DNA of 34,360 nt, from IMG/VR virus record IMGVR_UViG_3300022723_000051, positions 1 to 34,360 of that record. One strand, written 5' to 3'. The DNA comes from a virus. The translations under genes were made by a program, and so were the position numbers. The notes under the pieces were generated by a model. The model did not search any database. It was not told where the DNA came from and saw nothing but the letters and a program-made list of their open reading frames with translations. Shown here one piece after another: positions 7,890 through 15,774 of the stretch; within the stretch, counting starts at the first letter, position 1, and the number at the start of each line of letters is the position of its first letter.

Positions 7890-10159
7890 GCGATCTGCTC
7901 CTCGAAGTTACGATCGGCTTGGATCATAGAGGCCGCACTCGCCGTACCCGGTTGGGCTGGGTCGAACGCCGCGGTGGTCGAAGGCGCACCGGACCGGGAG
8001 CGAGATTCGCCACCGTTCTCGGTGTCCTCTGGAGGTCGGGACCGGGCGGCCTGCTGCTCGGCGAGCCATTGCCAGTATTGGCCCTGTCTGACCATCGCCG
8101 CCCGGCGAGCGACCGGATCCTCGGTCGGTTCCTGCGTGATAATCGATAGTGTCTCGATATTGGCGAGCAAGTCGTCGTCCATCATCGACGGCTCCATCGA
8201 ATCGATGACCATCGCGACATATTCGCCCATCATCGCAGTATGGCGATCCGCCATCGATGGTTGCCACTGCTGGTAGTTCTGGCGGAACTGCTCAGTGACC
8301 TTCTTGGCCTCTTGACGGATCAACTCATTGACGACCGTCGGTCGACGCTCGCGCACCTCCTGGGGATCGTCGGAATCGACGAACAGCGAATTGTCCGGCC
8401 AGAGCTTCCTAAGCTCCCTGGTACCGATCAGTTGCTCGCCCTTCGCGTCGACCATGCCGTACATGTTGAGTAGCTGCTGGGCCTTGGCTTCGGTTGATGT
8501 ACCGAACGCAGAGACGAGCGTAAATACCGGCGGCCGCTCGCTCATCATCGTACGATCGACGTAGCCAGCGGCGTGATGCGCGAGCTCGGCGCCGACGTTG
8601 TCGAGCACCATCGGCACGTCCATGTAGTCCTTGCGCAGTCGCCACACGAGATCGCAGTACGCTTCGACCTCTTCGCGAGTGCGTTGCGTGATCGGACCGA
8701 AAATCGAATCGTCGGCCTGCTGCAGCGCGATGATCGCTTTACCGCTCTCGCCTGCCGTCTCGCCACGCGAACTAGCCTGCCAGCCTGCCTTGCGATACAT
8801 CCCGTCAGCTACACGCTCGATCTTGTTCGCCAGGAATTGCATGTGACGAGCAGGATATTCCAGATACCGAAGCTCGACTTGGCCACCGTGCAGCGAGGGG
8901 GTCGTCTCGAGGATCGTGTCACCCATGTAGCCGGCCGTCTCGACGTTGACGCCGCCCGAACTCGCGAGCGGCGGACGCGTCGCGCGCCGTACGAAATCGT
9001 CGAACAGGCTTTCGAGTTGATTGAGTTCGATCTGGTCGTCGTCGATATCGGCCACGTACGGCTTGCCGTGGATATCATCGAAGCGGTGGTGACTGTAGAC
9101 GTTGACGAAACTGAACCGCTTGCCTGGTAGCGGACCCTCCCACAGTAGGATCGGCTCGCCGAGCCCGCCACGCGCGTCCTCTCGCTGGGTGGCAGCGAGA
9201 CCGTTCAGACAGATGATCCGGAGCATCCCGTCTGGATAGTCCGGATGCGTGCCCGGTAGGACCTCATCGTAGATGAGCCCGATCAACTCTTCGTGACCCC
9301 AACCGAGGCTCATGCCGCCCGTGCCGTGCACGAACCCGCCGACGAATGCCCAGCGCTGTACGATCCGCTGATACGTCGAAGCCGATGGCAGCCGGTCATT
9401 GCCGTACACGTCTTCGCGACCGAACGTGCGCCTCACCAGATCAGCGGGCAGCACCCGGCCGTAGGTCGCACGATGCAGTGAGTTGAGTCGTGCGCCCGAA
9501 TTGAAAAACGTATCGAATGGGTTGCCGACCCAACCGTCGATCGTGATCGGTCCCGGGCCGCCTTGCTGAGGTTGCTGCCCAGCAGGATGCTGGGCCTGAT
9601 CAGGATGCTGAGCGAGGACGCCCTCGTACGGGTGCGTACGCTCTTGCCGGCACATGGCGTGCACGGGACAGAAGCCCGCGCAGGCTGCCATGTATTTCGC
9701 CTCGGCCCACAACGCGTTCCAGTTCATGCGCCTGACGTCGGCGTTGATGATCGCCTGGTCGACGATCGCGGACGTCTTCGCTTTACGGTCGAGCTTCGGC
9801 TCGACCACGAACTGAAATGGTTGCGTCGTCAGATGCGCGACGAAGTTGTCCAAGATCGGACGCATCTGGTTGTTCTGAGTCCGCGGTACACCGCTCAGGT
9901 TCGGGCTGACCCTCAGCTTGGTGCCACGGAAGACGTCAAGCCACTGGCTGAAGCCTTCGCCGTCGACATGCAGCAAGTACTTCTCTGCCGTCAGATCACG
10001 GTGCCGTCTCGACCTCAGGCCGCGCCAATGCAGGTCACGGGTCTCGGCCGCCAGACGCGCCTGTTCGGCTACCGACGCGCGCGCTTCGCGTCGACTGTCG
10101 GCTGGATCCGGTAAACCGACAACGGTCGAATCGTCACGGAGAGGGATGATGTCTGGCAC
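7886..10159 (-). CDS. Portal protein
   Basis: This 757-residue protein forms the dodecameric DNA entry ring at one capsid vertex. The size and position just ahead of the scaffold match P22-like portals of about 700-750 residues. The N-terminal region has the typical pattern around GEGFSQWLDVFRGTKLRVSPN (first 20 residues noted) and MRPILDNFVAHLTTQPFQF. The central part has an FDDFVRRATRPPL stem-like segment. Two Cys near 'FCPVHAMCRQE' might bind metal. The C-terminal 100 residues are Ser/Glu/Arg-rich and may be disordered. The GTG at 10159 follows TTAGGGCC. No frameshift is seen over 2.2 kb. Confidence 0.88.
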   Translation of the reverse strand: MPDIIPLRDDSTVVGLPDPADSRREARASVAEQARLAAETRDLHWRGLRSRRHRDLTAEKYLLHVDGEGFSQWLDVFRGTKLRVSPNLSGVPRTQNNQMRPILDNFVAHLTTQPFQFVVEPKLDRKAKTSAIVDQAIINADVRRMNWNALWAEAKYMAACAGFCPVHAMCRQERTHPYEGVLAQHPDQAQHPAGQQPQQGGPGPITIDGWVGNPFDTFFNSGARLNSLHRATYGRVLPADLVRRTFGREDVYGNDRLPSASTYQRIVQRWAFVGGFVHGTGGMSLGWGHEELIGLIYDEVLPGTHPDYPDGMLRIICLNGLAATQREDARGGLGEPILLWEGPLPGKRFSFVNVYSHHRFDDIHGKPYVADIDDDQIELNQLESLFDDFVRRATRPPLASSGGVNVETAGYMGDTILETTPSLHGGQVELRYLEYPARHMQFLANKIERVADGMYRKAGWQASSRGETAGESGKAIIALQQADDSIFGPITQRTREEVEAYCDLVWRLRKDYMDVPMVLDNVGAELAHHAAGYVDRTMMSERPPVFTLVSAFGTSTEAKAQQLLNMYGMVDAKGEQLIGTRELRKLWPDNSLFVDSDDPQEVRERRPTVVNELIRQEAKKVTEQFRQNYQQWQPSMADRHTAMMGEYVAMVIDSMEPSMMDDDLLANIETLSIITQEPTEDPVARRAAMVRQGQYWQWLAEQQAARSRPPEDTENGGESRSRSGAPSTTAAFDPAQPGTASAASMIQADRNFEEQIA

Positions 10160-10195
10160 GGCCCTAAATATGGGCGACCGACGCGGCTGTGTCCA

Positions 10196-10540
10196 TCACA
10201 CTACCTGCTCCTCAGACTCGACCGGCCCAAGCTGGCGCTTGAGTTCACGCCGTAGATTGTCCCATGTCTCCCGAGGATCGCTCATCCTCGTCCTCAGCTG
10301 CTCCCTTAGCCCGACCCGTACGGCCTCGCTCTCGAAGTAGCCGATCATCTCCTCCATGTCGTCAGGGATCTGAGGCGCCTGCTCGGGGGCCGGTATGGGC
10401 TTAGGCGTCTCGGGCATGTCCAGTTGACGCCTAGATAAGCGCACGCTGTTGTCGATCAACTCATCGACCTGCGCCCGGAGGCGATCGCGCTCGTCGACGA
10501 CATGTGAGTACGCCAACCGGCTGACCCACGGCCACACCAT
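10196..10540 (-). CDS. Small coiled-coil protein upstream of the portal gene
   Basis: This 114-residue protein begins MVWPWVSRLAYSHVVDERDR. It has a helical heptad-like segment (DRLRAQVDELIDNSVRLSRR), a Pro-rich linker and an acidic and basic helical C-terminus ending EEQVV. The ATG at 10540 shares a base with the TGA of the upstream gene (TGATG); the frame is open further upstream, but that part is a shadow of the neighbour. The family is unknown. Position between terminase and portal genes suggests a packaging or head role. Confidence 0.6.
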   Translation of the reverse strand: MVWPWVSRLAYSHVVDERDRLRAQVDELIDNSVRLSRRQLDMPETPKPIPAPEQAPQIPDDMEEMIGYFESEAVRVGLREQLRTRMSDPRETWDNLRRELKRQLGPVESEEQVV

Positions 10541-10818
10541 CAGTCGCCTGCGGCCGCTTTTCTGGCCCCGTGCTCGCTCGACTCGGCGTCCAGCGCGTCG
10601 GCGATCATCTCGGCCATCAGGATCTTGCCGAATGTGCCCATCTCGAAGTGGATCACCGACACGAGCCGGTGCTCGTCTGAGCCTACACCCGCCTCGCTCA
10701 TGCGCACCTCGCACTTTGCCCGCACGCCGTGATCGCTGAGCCGTCGTGCCGCTTCCTCACCGCGTGTGAACCAGTAGCCGATGACCATGCCGGTCACGAC
10801 GTGCCGCTCGTCCGTCAC
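10540..10818 (-). CDS. Small protein of the packaging block, unknown
   Basis: This 92-residue protein starts with GTG at 10818, overlapping the TGA of the upstream gene (GTGA), which fixes the start well inside a longer open frame. It reads VTDERHVVTGMVIGYWFTRG and has two Glu/Ala-rich helices near its end (KILMAEMIADALDAESSEHG). No motif was recognised. It is part of a run of four small genes between TerL and portal. Confidence 0.6.
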   Translation of the reverse strand: MTDERHVVTGMVIGYWFTRGEEAARRLSDHGVRAKCEVRMSEAGVGSDEHRLVSVIHFEMGTFGKILMAEMIADALDAESSEHGARKAAAGD

Positions 10819-11141
10819 ACGCCCAACGCCTCGTTGAGCAGGTCTTCGGCCGCGTCCTTGCCCTTGGCCCGACCGACCTTTTCCGAGGCGACATACACGT
10901 CGTACCATCCCCCGCCGGTGTGCTCGAGATAGTCCGACACCAACGTCGTGTCAGCTGCTGCTGGCCCGCCGCTCCACGTCGGAGCCGGCAGACCCGTCAG
11001 GTTCGCCGCCACCTTCCGGTACCCGATCCCCCTCAGCTTGGCCTCGAAGTTCGCGATCAGCCTCTCCAGGTGCCTCAGCCGAACCTCGGCGTGCTCGCAC
11101 GTGATCGTGTACTCCACCGTCTTCTCCACCGTCTTCTCCAT
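10815..11141 (-). CDS. Small protein overlapping the upstream gene by 191 bases
   Basis: This 108-residue protein reads MEKTVEKTVEYTITCEHAEV, then a helical segment and an 'ASEKVGRAKGKDAAEDLLNE' tail. The ATG at 11141 has GAGG six bases upstream, which supports initiation here, inside the 3' part of the gene that ends at 10951. The two frames are offset by +1. The protein texture in this frame (aromatic, Leu and Ile residues at normal spacing) looks more genuine than the competing frame over 10951-11141. The N-terminus is encoded by a 12-base repeat (CTTCTCCACCGT on the plus strand, about 11112-11140). The function is unknown. Confidence 0.6.
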   Translation of the reverse strand: MEKTVEKTVEYTITCEHAEVRLRHLERLIANFEAKLRGIGYRKVAANLTGLPAPTWSGGPAAADTTLVSDYLEHTGGGWYDVYVASEKVGRAKGKDAAEDLLNEALGV

Positions 11142-11574
11142 CGTCTGCCTCTTGGGCCTTGCGCCCCTTGAGCTGGACGAAGCGTACGCCCCGAGCTTCC
11201 AGCCACATGATAAGTGCACTCGCTGCCCGGCTCGCGATAGTCCGCGCGCTCAGCCACCAGCGCCTGTAGAACGGCAACGACAAGAACTCCACGACCGCCG
11301 TCACCTCGTCGAGATTGGCGGCTATCGACATCAGCTTCGTCTCGGTGTAGACGCCAAAATAGCCGGCCAACTCGCGCTTCGTGACGAAGCTCTCACCCGC
11401 GTGGAGTTTGCGCTCGTCGATCTGCGTGAGCTTGCGCTTCAGCAGCTTGCGCTCGCGGATGCTCATGCGCTCCCAAAGCTCTTCGCGGATCGGTTTGTCC
11501 ATCGAGTCCCAGCGCAACGCGAGCGCGTCCATCTCCGTGCCGCTGTAGCCCATACCAGATCCGTAGTTGCTCAC
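10951..11574 (-). CDS. HTH-containing packaging-block protein, C-terminus uncertain
   Basis: The frame encodes 207 residues from a GTG at 11574 that overlaps the TerL stop (GTGA). Residues 1-145 look real: a charged helical region (RERKLLKRKLTQIDERKL), then KRELAGYFGVYTETKLMSIA, which resembles a helix-turn-helix, then a Trp/Arg-rich helix. The last 60 or so residues (after DGEDGGEDGG) are low-complexity Gly/Glu/Arg sequence read through the next gene's coding frame and look like a shadow. The natural stop may have been lost by an indel in the 12-base repeat at about 11112-11140. A small-terminase-like DNA-binding role is possible but unproven. Confidence 0.55.
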   Translation of the reverse strand: MSNYGSGMGYSGTEMDALALRWDSMDKPIREELWERMSIRERKLLKRKLTQIDERKLHAGESFVTKRELAGYFGVYTETKLMSIAANLDEVTAVVEFLSLPFYRRWWLSARTIASRAASALIMWLEARGVRFVQLKGRKAQEADDGEDGGEDGGVHDHVRARRGSAEAPGEADRELRGQAEGDRVPEGGGEPDGSAGSDVERRASSS

Positions 11575-13271
11575 AGACCGTGCACCGCATGCAACTGCTT
11601 CACCTTCTCGGCCATATCCTCGTACCCGTAATCGACGTTCCGTGACTTCTCCGGCTCGGGCTTAGTATACTCCGCGCCCTTGAGTTCCGACATGATGGCA
11701 TAGCGTAGGGCGGCTACCGCATCCCCTCCGTCCGCTGTGTCATCATCCGGGTCACTGCCTTGGGCTCGACCCGCCAACGGATCGGAATACATCCAGTTGT
11801 CCACCTCCCATAGTAGCCGGCTACCGCGTTGTGGCTCACCGGAACTCGCCGCGTTCATCCCGAGCATCCACTGCATCTTACCTCCGAGCCCACGCCTGAC
11901 GAGCAACGCACGACGACGTAGCATATCGTTGATCCTGTCCGGTCCGGTCCTACGTGAGCCCTTATCCTTGACCGCGGCCGTCGCACGCCACGTCGGGTTG
12001 CGCTCGCCCCAACCACGCTCTAGCGCGCGGTTGAGCTCAGCGGCGTCCGTCGGGTTCGCCGGGTCGCCGTAAACGTGGAGCGCATCAATGCCGTACCGCT
12101 GCAGGATAGCATCGATGAGCTGAGCACGCACGCTCAGGTCCTCACGCTGGCTGAATACCTCGTCGAGTACGTGGATCCTGCCCGCTCGATCTGCGGCGAG
12201 CAGCAGGAAGCTGAACCGCCAGTACCCGTAGTCTATGCCACCGAACGGTCGAAGCTTGCCAGCCGCCAACGCCAACCGGATCTCATCGTCCGTCCATTCC
12301 TGTAGGTTCTCCGCCGACCGGAATTGGATCACTAGGCCCTCGGTCAGCTCTCTCACCCGGTGCTGGCACTCGCGCAGGAACGCGGTAATGCCGATGCGCC
12401 AGATCAGACGTTGGCACGCGTCGATGTCCTGGCCTGTCCATGTCGCTTCGCCCGCCATGATCACCGGCCGACGTATGTCATCGGACTCGGCGCGCCACTC
12501 CCACTCCAGCCCACGGATCGCCGGATGCGGGCCGCTCACTATCCGGTCAGCCAGCCAGTCGGCTCGACCATCGACCAAGCGTGTGAACACCCCGTCCTTG
12601 ATGACGAGATTCTGTATCCCGATCACCGCGCAGTCCATGCTGCCGGCGGGCAAGATCGACTGTGTGATCGTCTGTACTTTCCTGGCTGTCGTGGCCAGCG
12701 TGTCATGGCGACCGTCGATATCATCGAGGATGATTAGGTCAGGTCGCTGCTCCTCGACCTTGAGCCCGCGCTGAGCGGTGTCCAGCCCAATCGCGTCGAC
12801 GGTGAAGCCGCCCGAGGTCATGAGCCGTTCCGACGTCCAGCCCTTCGAATGACCATACTTGGTCAGTCGCCGATCAGCGTGCGCTGGGTAGTGGCGCTCG
12901 ACCGCCGCGCTCTCCAGCAGAGCACCGAGGTTACGGATGTTGTTGTTCGCTTTTTTTTGCGTCTCGGTCACGTACCACGCGTAGCGTCGGCGCTCGGTGA
13001 TACCGAGCATGGCGGTCGCCAGCTCGACACTCGTCGTTTTCCCGCCGTCTCTGGACCACACAGCGACGAGCGGTCTCGGATGGCTCGTCGCGTCCAGGCT
13101 CCACGCCCATTCCCACAGCTCCTCGTGATGCGCAGCGAACTCGAGCGTGACGTGCTTGGGAAAGAGTGTGCGAACCCACTCCTCCCACTCCTCCGGCGCC
13201 GGCTCGCCTACTCGGCGACCGGATGCCCCAGAGTCCACGTAGGCCTGGATCGCCTCGTTAAAGTCGATCAC
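11571..13271 (-). CDS. terL: Terminase large subunit
   Basis: This 566-residue packaging motor ATPase and nuclease cuts and pumps DNA into the procapsid. The ATPase domain has a Walker A-like WSRDGGKTT at about 72-80, the Walker B PDLIILDDID at 177-186 and a coupling segment. The RNase H-like nuclease domain has FGGIDYGYWRFS with Asp347, HVYGDPANP with Asp403, and the late DGGDAVAALRYA motif that holds the third acidic residue. All key residues are present. The GTG at 13271 has no clear Shine-Dalgarno sequence, so translation may depend on the upstream gene ending at 13285. Circular permutation of the assembled sequence would fit headful packaging. Confidence 0.93.
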   Translation of the reverse strand: MIDFNEAIQAYVDSGASGRRVGEPAPEEWEEWVRTLFPKHVTLEFAAHHEELWEWAWSLDATSHPRPLVAVWSRDGGKTTSVELATAMLGITERRRYAWYVTETQKKANNNIRNLGALLESAAVERHYPAHADRRLTKYGHSKGWTSERLMTSGGFTVDAIGLDTAQRGLKVEEQRPDLIILDDIDGRHDTLATTARKVQTITQSILPAGSMDCAVIGIQNLVIKDGVFTRLVDGRADWLADRIVSGPHPAIRGLEWEWRAESDDIRRPVIMAGEATWTGQDIDACQRLIWRIGITAFLRECQHRVRELTEGLVIQFRSAENLQEWTDDEIRLALAAGKLRPFGGIDYGYWRFSFLLLAADRAGRIHVLDEVFSQREDLSVRAQLIDAILQRYGIDALHVYGDPANPTDAAELNRALERGWGERNPTWRATAAVKDKGSRRTGPDRINDMLRRRALLVRRGLGGKMQWMLGMNAASSGEPQRGSRLLWEVDNWMYSDPLAGRAQGSDPDDDTADGGDAVAALRYAIMSELKGAEYTKPEPEKSRNVDYGYEDMAEKVKQLHAVHGL

Positions 13272-13284
13272 AAACGCTCGGTGC

Positions 13285-13770
13285 TCATGTCAGCACCGCT
13301 TCCGCCAACCTACGCCCGATGACACGATTAATCTCGGCTTTCAGCGGCGCCCTGGAATCGTCTGGCACATGAGCCTCGATCGCGGCCCACACCTCATCGA
13401 CGAGCGACTTGTCTACGGCTTCATCGAGCCCGTGCTTCATCAGCATGTCCCACACCCGGGTTTGGTCGGAACCCTTCGGTGGGCCGACGAACTCGAACTC
13501 GACCTTGGCGCTGACGGCGTGCTCGCATTTGGGGCAGGTAAGCGTGACCTCGCGCTCCTCGGTCTGGCGCACCAGACCGAGCGCGAACTCTCGTATCTTC
13601 GGCAAACTCTCTGCGGCGATGTTGCGGAGCGCCTTCTTGACCTCCGAAGGTCGACGCCCGGCGTTGCTCCCATCGTGACCCGGCACGCCACCAGACAGTA
13701 GAGCACCGCCGTGCGGCTGAGGGATCAAGTAGGGCTCGCTATTACGGCCGCTATTACCGTTCTCGCTCAT
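13285..13770 (-). CDS. Putative terminase small subunit or TerL partner
   Basis: This 161-residue protein lies directly upstream of terL, the usual place of the small terminase. After a disordered Gly/Ser N-terminus it has RRPSEVKKALRNIAAESLPK, a helical segment, then LTCPKCEHAV, a CxxC motif that is half of a zinc ribbon. A helical C-terminal half follows. The start was placed at the ATG at 13770 with GAGGTGTG ahead of it. The pattern 'PSEV+.ALR.' followed by a CPKC element is common in phage proteins encoded beside terminases, but I cannot name the family. It is the first gene after repeat array A. Confidence 0.5.
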   Translation of the reverse strand: MSENGNSGRNSEPYLIPQPHGGALLSGGVPGHDGSNAGRRPSEVKKALRNIAAESLPKIREFALGLVRQTEEREVTLTCPKCEHAVSAKVEFEFVGPPKGSDQTRVWDMLMKHGLDEAVDKSLVDEVWAAIEAHVPDDSRAPLKAEINRVIGRRLAEAVLT

Positions 13771-13815
13771 CACACCTCACGGTACTATGTCAGGACGCTT
13801 GCGGTCAACGTAGGG

Positions 13816-13967
13816 CCGCCCCGCCACGGCGTCCTTGCCTTGCCTTGCCGCGCCTTGCCGCGCCTTGCCTCGCCCCGCCAGGCCAGGCCCTGTCGTCCTT
13901 GCCTCGCCTTGCCTCGCCCCGCCTTGCCAGGCCTCGCCAGGCCCCGGCGTCCTTGCCCAGCCCCGCC
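13816..13967. repeat. Pentamer repeat array A (NNGCC units with GTCC spacers)
   Basis: Between the ParB-like gene and the small-terminase gene lies a run of pentamers NNGCC (TTGCC, TCGCC, GCGCC, CCGCC, AGGCC and others). It is interrupted at 13831, 13895 and 13949 by GTCCTTGCC. The blocks contain 11 and 9 pentamers between the markers, giving spacings of 64 and 54 bases, always 5n+4. The leftward transcript would carry it as GGCNN repeats. No gene reads through it. It is not a CRISPR array, since no unique spacers are present. Confidence 0.9.
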
Positions 13968-13980
13968 ACGTGTGCGGCCT

Positions 13981-14652
13981 TCAGGCCGCCGTCATCACGT
14001 CGATGGTCTCTAGCAGACCCGCTAGCTGGGCGAGACGTTCCATGAGCCCCTCGTTCTCGGTGTCGAGCAGGTCGTGCTCGATGAGATGGATGAGCTGATT
14101 GACGAACCACATTTGGTGCTTGCCGCCGAAGCTGCCGATTCCGGCGGCTTGCCGCTTCGTGATGCGCCTGCCCGCCAGGTGCCCGAGCCCTTGCTTGATC
14201 GGGACCATGCCGTGCTTGTCTTTCGCTGTTCGGGTGGCGCGCAGCTTCTGCACTTCGTCTGGTCTCGATCGCAGCGCGGCGGCGACCTGTTCGGGGGTGA
14301 TGCGGTACTCTTCGGCGAGCTGGATGCACCTCACGCGGTCATAGCGGGAGAGGTTGTGCCCGTGTCCGCTGTTCATGTGGATCGCGTCGAGCAGCATCTC
14401 GGCCTCGCCGTCGTATTCGCGCCATTCGACCTTGATCTCGGCGTCGTCACCGAACTCCTTGAGGTGGCCCGTGATGCGGTGGAACCCGTCGGTGACTTTC
14501 TTGCTTTTGCGGTCGGCCACGACGGGCGGCAGGTCTTCGCCAGCCCGCAAAGCGGATCTGATGTGCGCCACATGGGTCGCGTCGACCTTGTGGCGTGGGT
14601 ACAGGTTCTCGTCCAACAGCAGGCTCGCCGCCGGTACTTTCGCGGTGCTCAT
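13981..14652 (-). CDS. ParB/Srx-fold domain protein with HTH
   Basis: This 223-residue protein has an N-terminal ParB/Spo0J-like nuclease or CTPase-fold domain. It shows NLYPRHKVDATHVAHIRSAL, then LPPVVADRKSKKVTDGFHR, where the G-x-HR box is the family signature. A HTH-like region follows (LAEEYRITPEQVAAALRSRP), then ITKRQAAGIGSFGGKHQM. Phage proteins of this type are DNA-binding proteins of uncertain role and need not be partition proteins; no ParA is seen. The ATG at 14652 has a strong GGAGG site. It is flanked on both sides by pentamer repeat arrays, which might be its binding sites. Confidence 0.8.
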   Translation of the reverse strand: MSTAKVPAASLLLDENLYPRHKVDATHVAHIRSALRAGEDLPPVVADRKSKKVTDGFHRITGHLKEFGDDAEIKVEWREYDGEAEMLLDAIHMNSGHGHNLSRYDRVRCIQLAEEYRITPEQVAAALRSRPDEVQKLRATRTAKDKHGMVPIKQGLGHLAGRRITKRQAAGIGSFGGKHQMWFVNQLIHLIEHDLLDTENEGLMERLAQLAGLLETIDVMTAA

Positions 14653-14700
14653 GTCGTTTCCTCCGTGCTTGTGTGCTTGTTCGGTCTACCTGGTCCTGGC

Positions 14701-14892
14701 GTCCTTGCCTTGCCTCGCCTCGCCCAGCCTCGCCTTGCCTCGCCATGCCGCGCCATGGCGTCCTTGCCTCGCCTTGCCGCGCCTGGCCAGGCCTCGCCTT
14801 GCCCAGCCAAGCCCGGCCTCGGCGTCCTTGCCTCGCCTTGCCACGCCTTGCCGCGCCTCGCCTCGCCATGCCACGCCTTGCCGCGCCAGGCC
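14701..14892. repeat. Pentamer repeat array B (NNGCC units with GTCC spacers)
   Basis: This is a second array of the same design, in the gap between the 188-residue gene and the ParB-like gene. GTCCTTGCC markers lie at 14701, 14760 and 14824 (spacings 59 and 64, again 5n+4). They are followed by 10, 11 and 12 pentamers of the NNGCC form, with the last unit before each marker ending GGC. The two arrays share design but not exact order of units, so they were not made by one recent duplication. Confidence 0.9.
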
Positions 14893-14905
14893 GCGGAATG
14901 TGTCT

Positions 14906-15472
14906 CTAGCTGGTGCTGTCGACGCTGACGCTGTCGACGCGGAATCGACCGAACCAGCCGCCTTTTTCCACACGGTAGTCACCGACCCCAACCCGTGTGC
15001 CTGCCGTGTCAAGGACATCGGCGATGATCTCGGGGTCGAGCACGTCGTCGTCGTAGTCGAGCGTGACACCGGCCGCCCACGTATCGAGACGCGGACGCGC
15101 TCGCATCACGCGGGCCTTGCCGACCACCACGGCGCGCTCGTCGATCTCGTACTCGGTCAGGACCTCGCCCGTGCCAGGATCGACCAACAGCGCGCGACGG
15201 TCCGGGTCGATCAGCGCGCCACGTAGGAGCGTGGTCGCGAAATGCTTGCCGATCTTGCGGCCCTTGCCCGCGCTGACCGCCGCCTGGCGGAAGAAGATGC
15301 ACGGTACGAACAGGTGCCCATCATCGTCGCGGTAGGCGGCGAGCTCGGCTTCTTCCTTCGCGTCAGGCACCTTCTTTGCCTTCATCTTCGCGCTTCCGGC
15401 TCGCGTCATGCCCTTGGTCGAGTGCATGAGCAGGGGCGACTCACCCACGACGTGCAGTGTGATCGTTTTCAT
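14906..15472 (-). CDS. Conserved phage protein of unknown function
   Basis: This 188-residue protein begins MKTITLHVVGESPLLMHSTK. It has RDDDGHLFVPCIFFRQAAVS, then AGKGRKIGKHFATTLL, VVVGKARVMRARPRLDTW and the C-terminal RVGVGDYRVEKGGWFGRFRV. From memory, this 'PLLMH ... R.RPR..W ... GDYR...GRF' pattern recurs in phage replication regions, but I know no assigned function. The PLL, DG-x-x-x-P and Gly-rich C-terminal loop layout is loosely like RAMP-fold (Cas7/Cas5) proteins, which is speculation. The ATG at 15472 has GAGG nine bases upstream. It follows the helicase and zinc-ribbon genes in the replication block. Confidence 0.7.
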   Translation of the reverse strand: MKTITLHVVGESPLLMHSTKGMTRAGSAKMKAKKVPDAKEEAELAAYRDDDGHLFVPCIFFRQAAVSAGKGRKIGKHFATTLLRGALIDPDRRALLVDPGTGEVLTEYEIDERAVVVGKARVMRARPRLDTWAAGVTLDYDDDVLDPEIIADVLDTAGTRVGVGDYRVEKGGWFGRFRVDSVSVDSTS

Positions 15473-15560
15473 CGGATTTGTCCTCACTTCTGTCGGATGG
15501 ATGCTCGCTAGGCCGACACGGCCTATGAGCGGGGTTGTACGGTCCTGCGTGCTCTCTATC

Positions 15561-15755
15561 TCATTCGCGGCCCTCCCCTCCGATGGCGGACGTCAAGCCC
15601 GATTCGATCGCGAGATCGTCGGTCACGATCTCGTACGTCGTGCCGCAAGCGCACCGGTGCGTGATCCTGATCGCCGGATCGCCTGTCGTAGCGCGACGTA
15701 TCGGTGGCGCCTTGCCGCATTTCGGGCACCGTGGCGCGCGCTTCATGGCGCTCAT
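15561..15755 (-). CDS. Small zinc-ribbon protein
   Basis: This is a protein of about 64 residues with RCPKCGKAPPIRRATTGD followed by THRCACGTTYEIVTDD. The CxxC ... CxC spacing is that of a zinc ribbon. The ATG at 15755 was chosen; a GTG at 15767 or an ATG at 15746 are alternatives, and the longer open frame upstream is the shadow of the helicase end. The product could bind nucleic acid or a protein partner in the replication block. The roughly 85 bases that follow, to 15473, hold nothing I can name. Confidence 0.6.
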   Translation of the reverse strand: MSAMKRAPRCPKCGKAPPIRRATTGDPAIRITHRCACGTTYEIVTDDLAIESGLTSAIGGEGRE

Positions 15756-15774
15756 GATGTGCTCGACCTGCGCG

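Noticed and set aside
9563-10114. Rightward frame of 183 codons opposite the portal gene
   Set aside because: It is antisense to a clear portal frame, has no ribosome site and an Arg/His/Val-rich composition typical of GC-rich shadows.
13816-14892. CRISPR array to match the csf genes
   Set aside because: The repeats are 5-base units with no spacers of constant length and unique sequence; the hexamer tract at 18004 fails for the same reason.
13805-14928. Long open frames on both strands with Ala-Arg-Gly-Lys or Leu-Pro-Arg-Ala repeats
   Set aside because: They are readings of the pentamer arrays and stay open only because no stop can arise in NNGCC repeats; the ParB-like and neighbouring genes explain the flanks.
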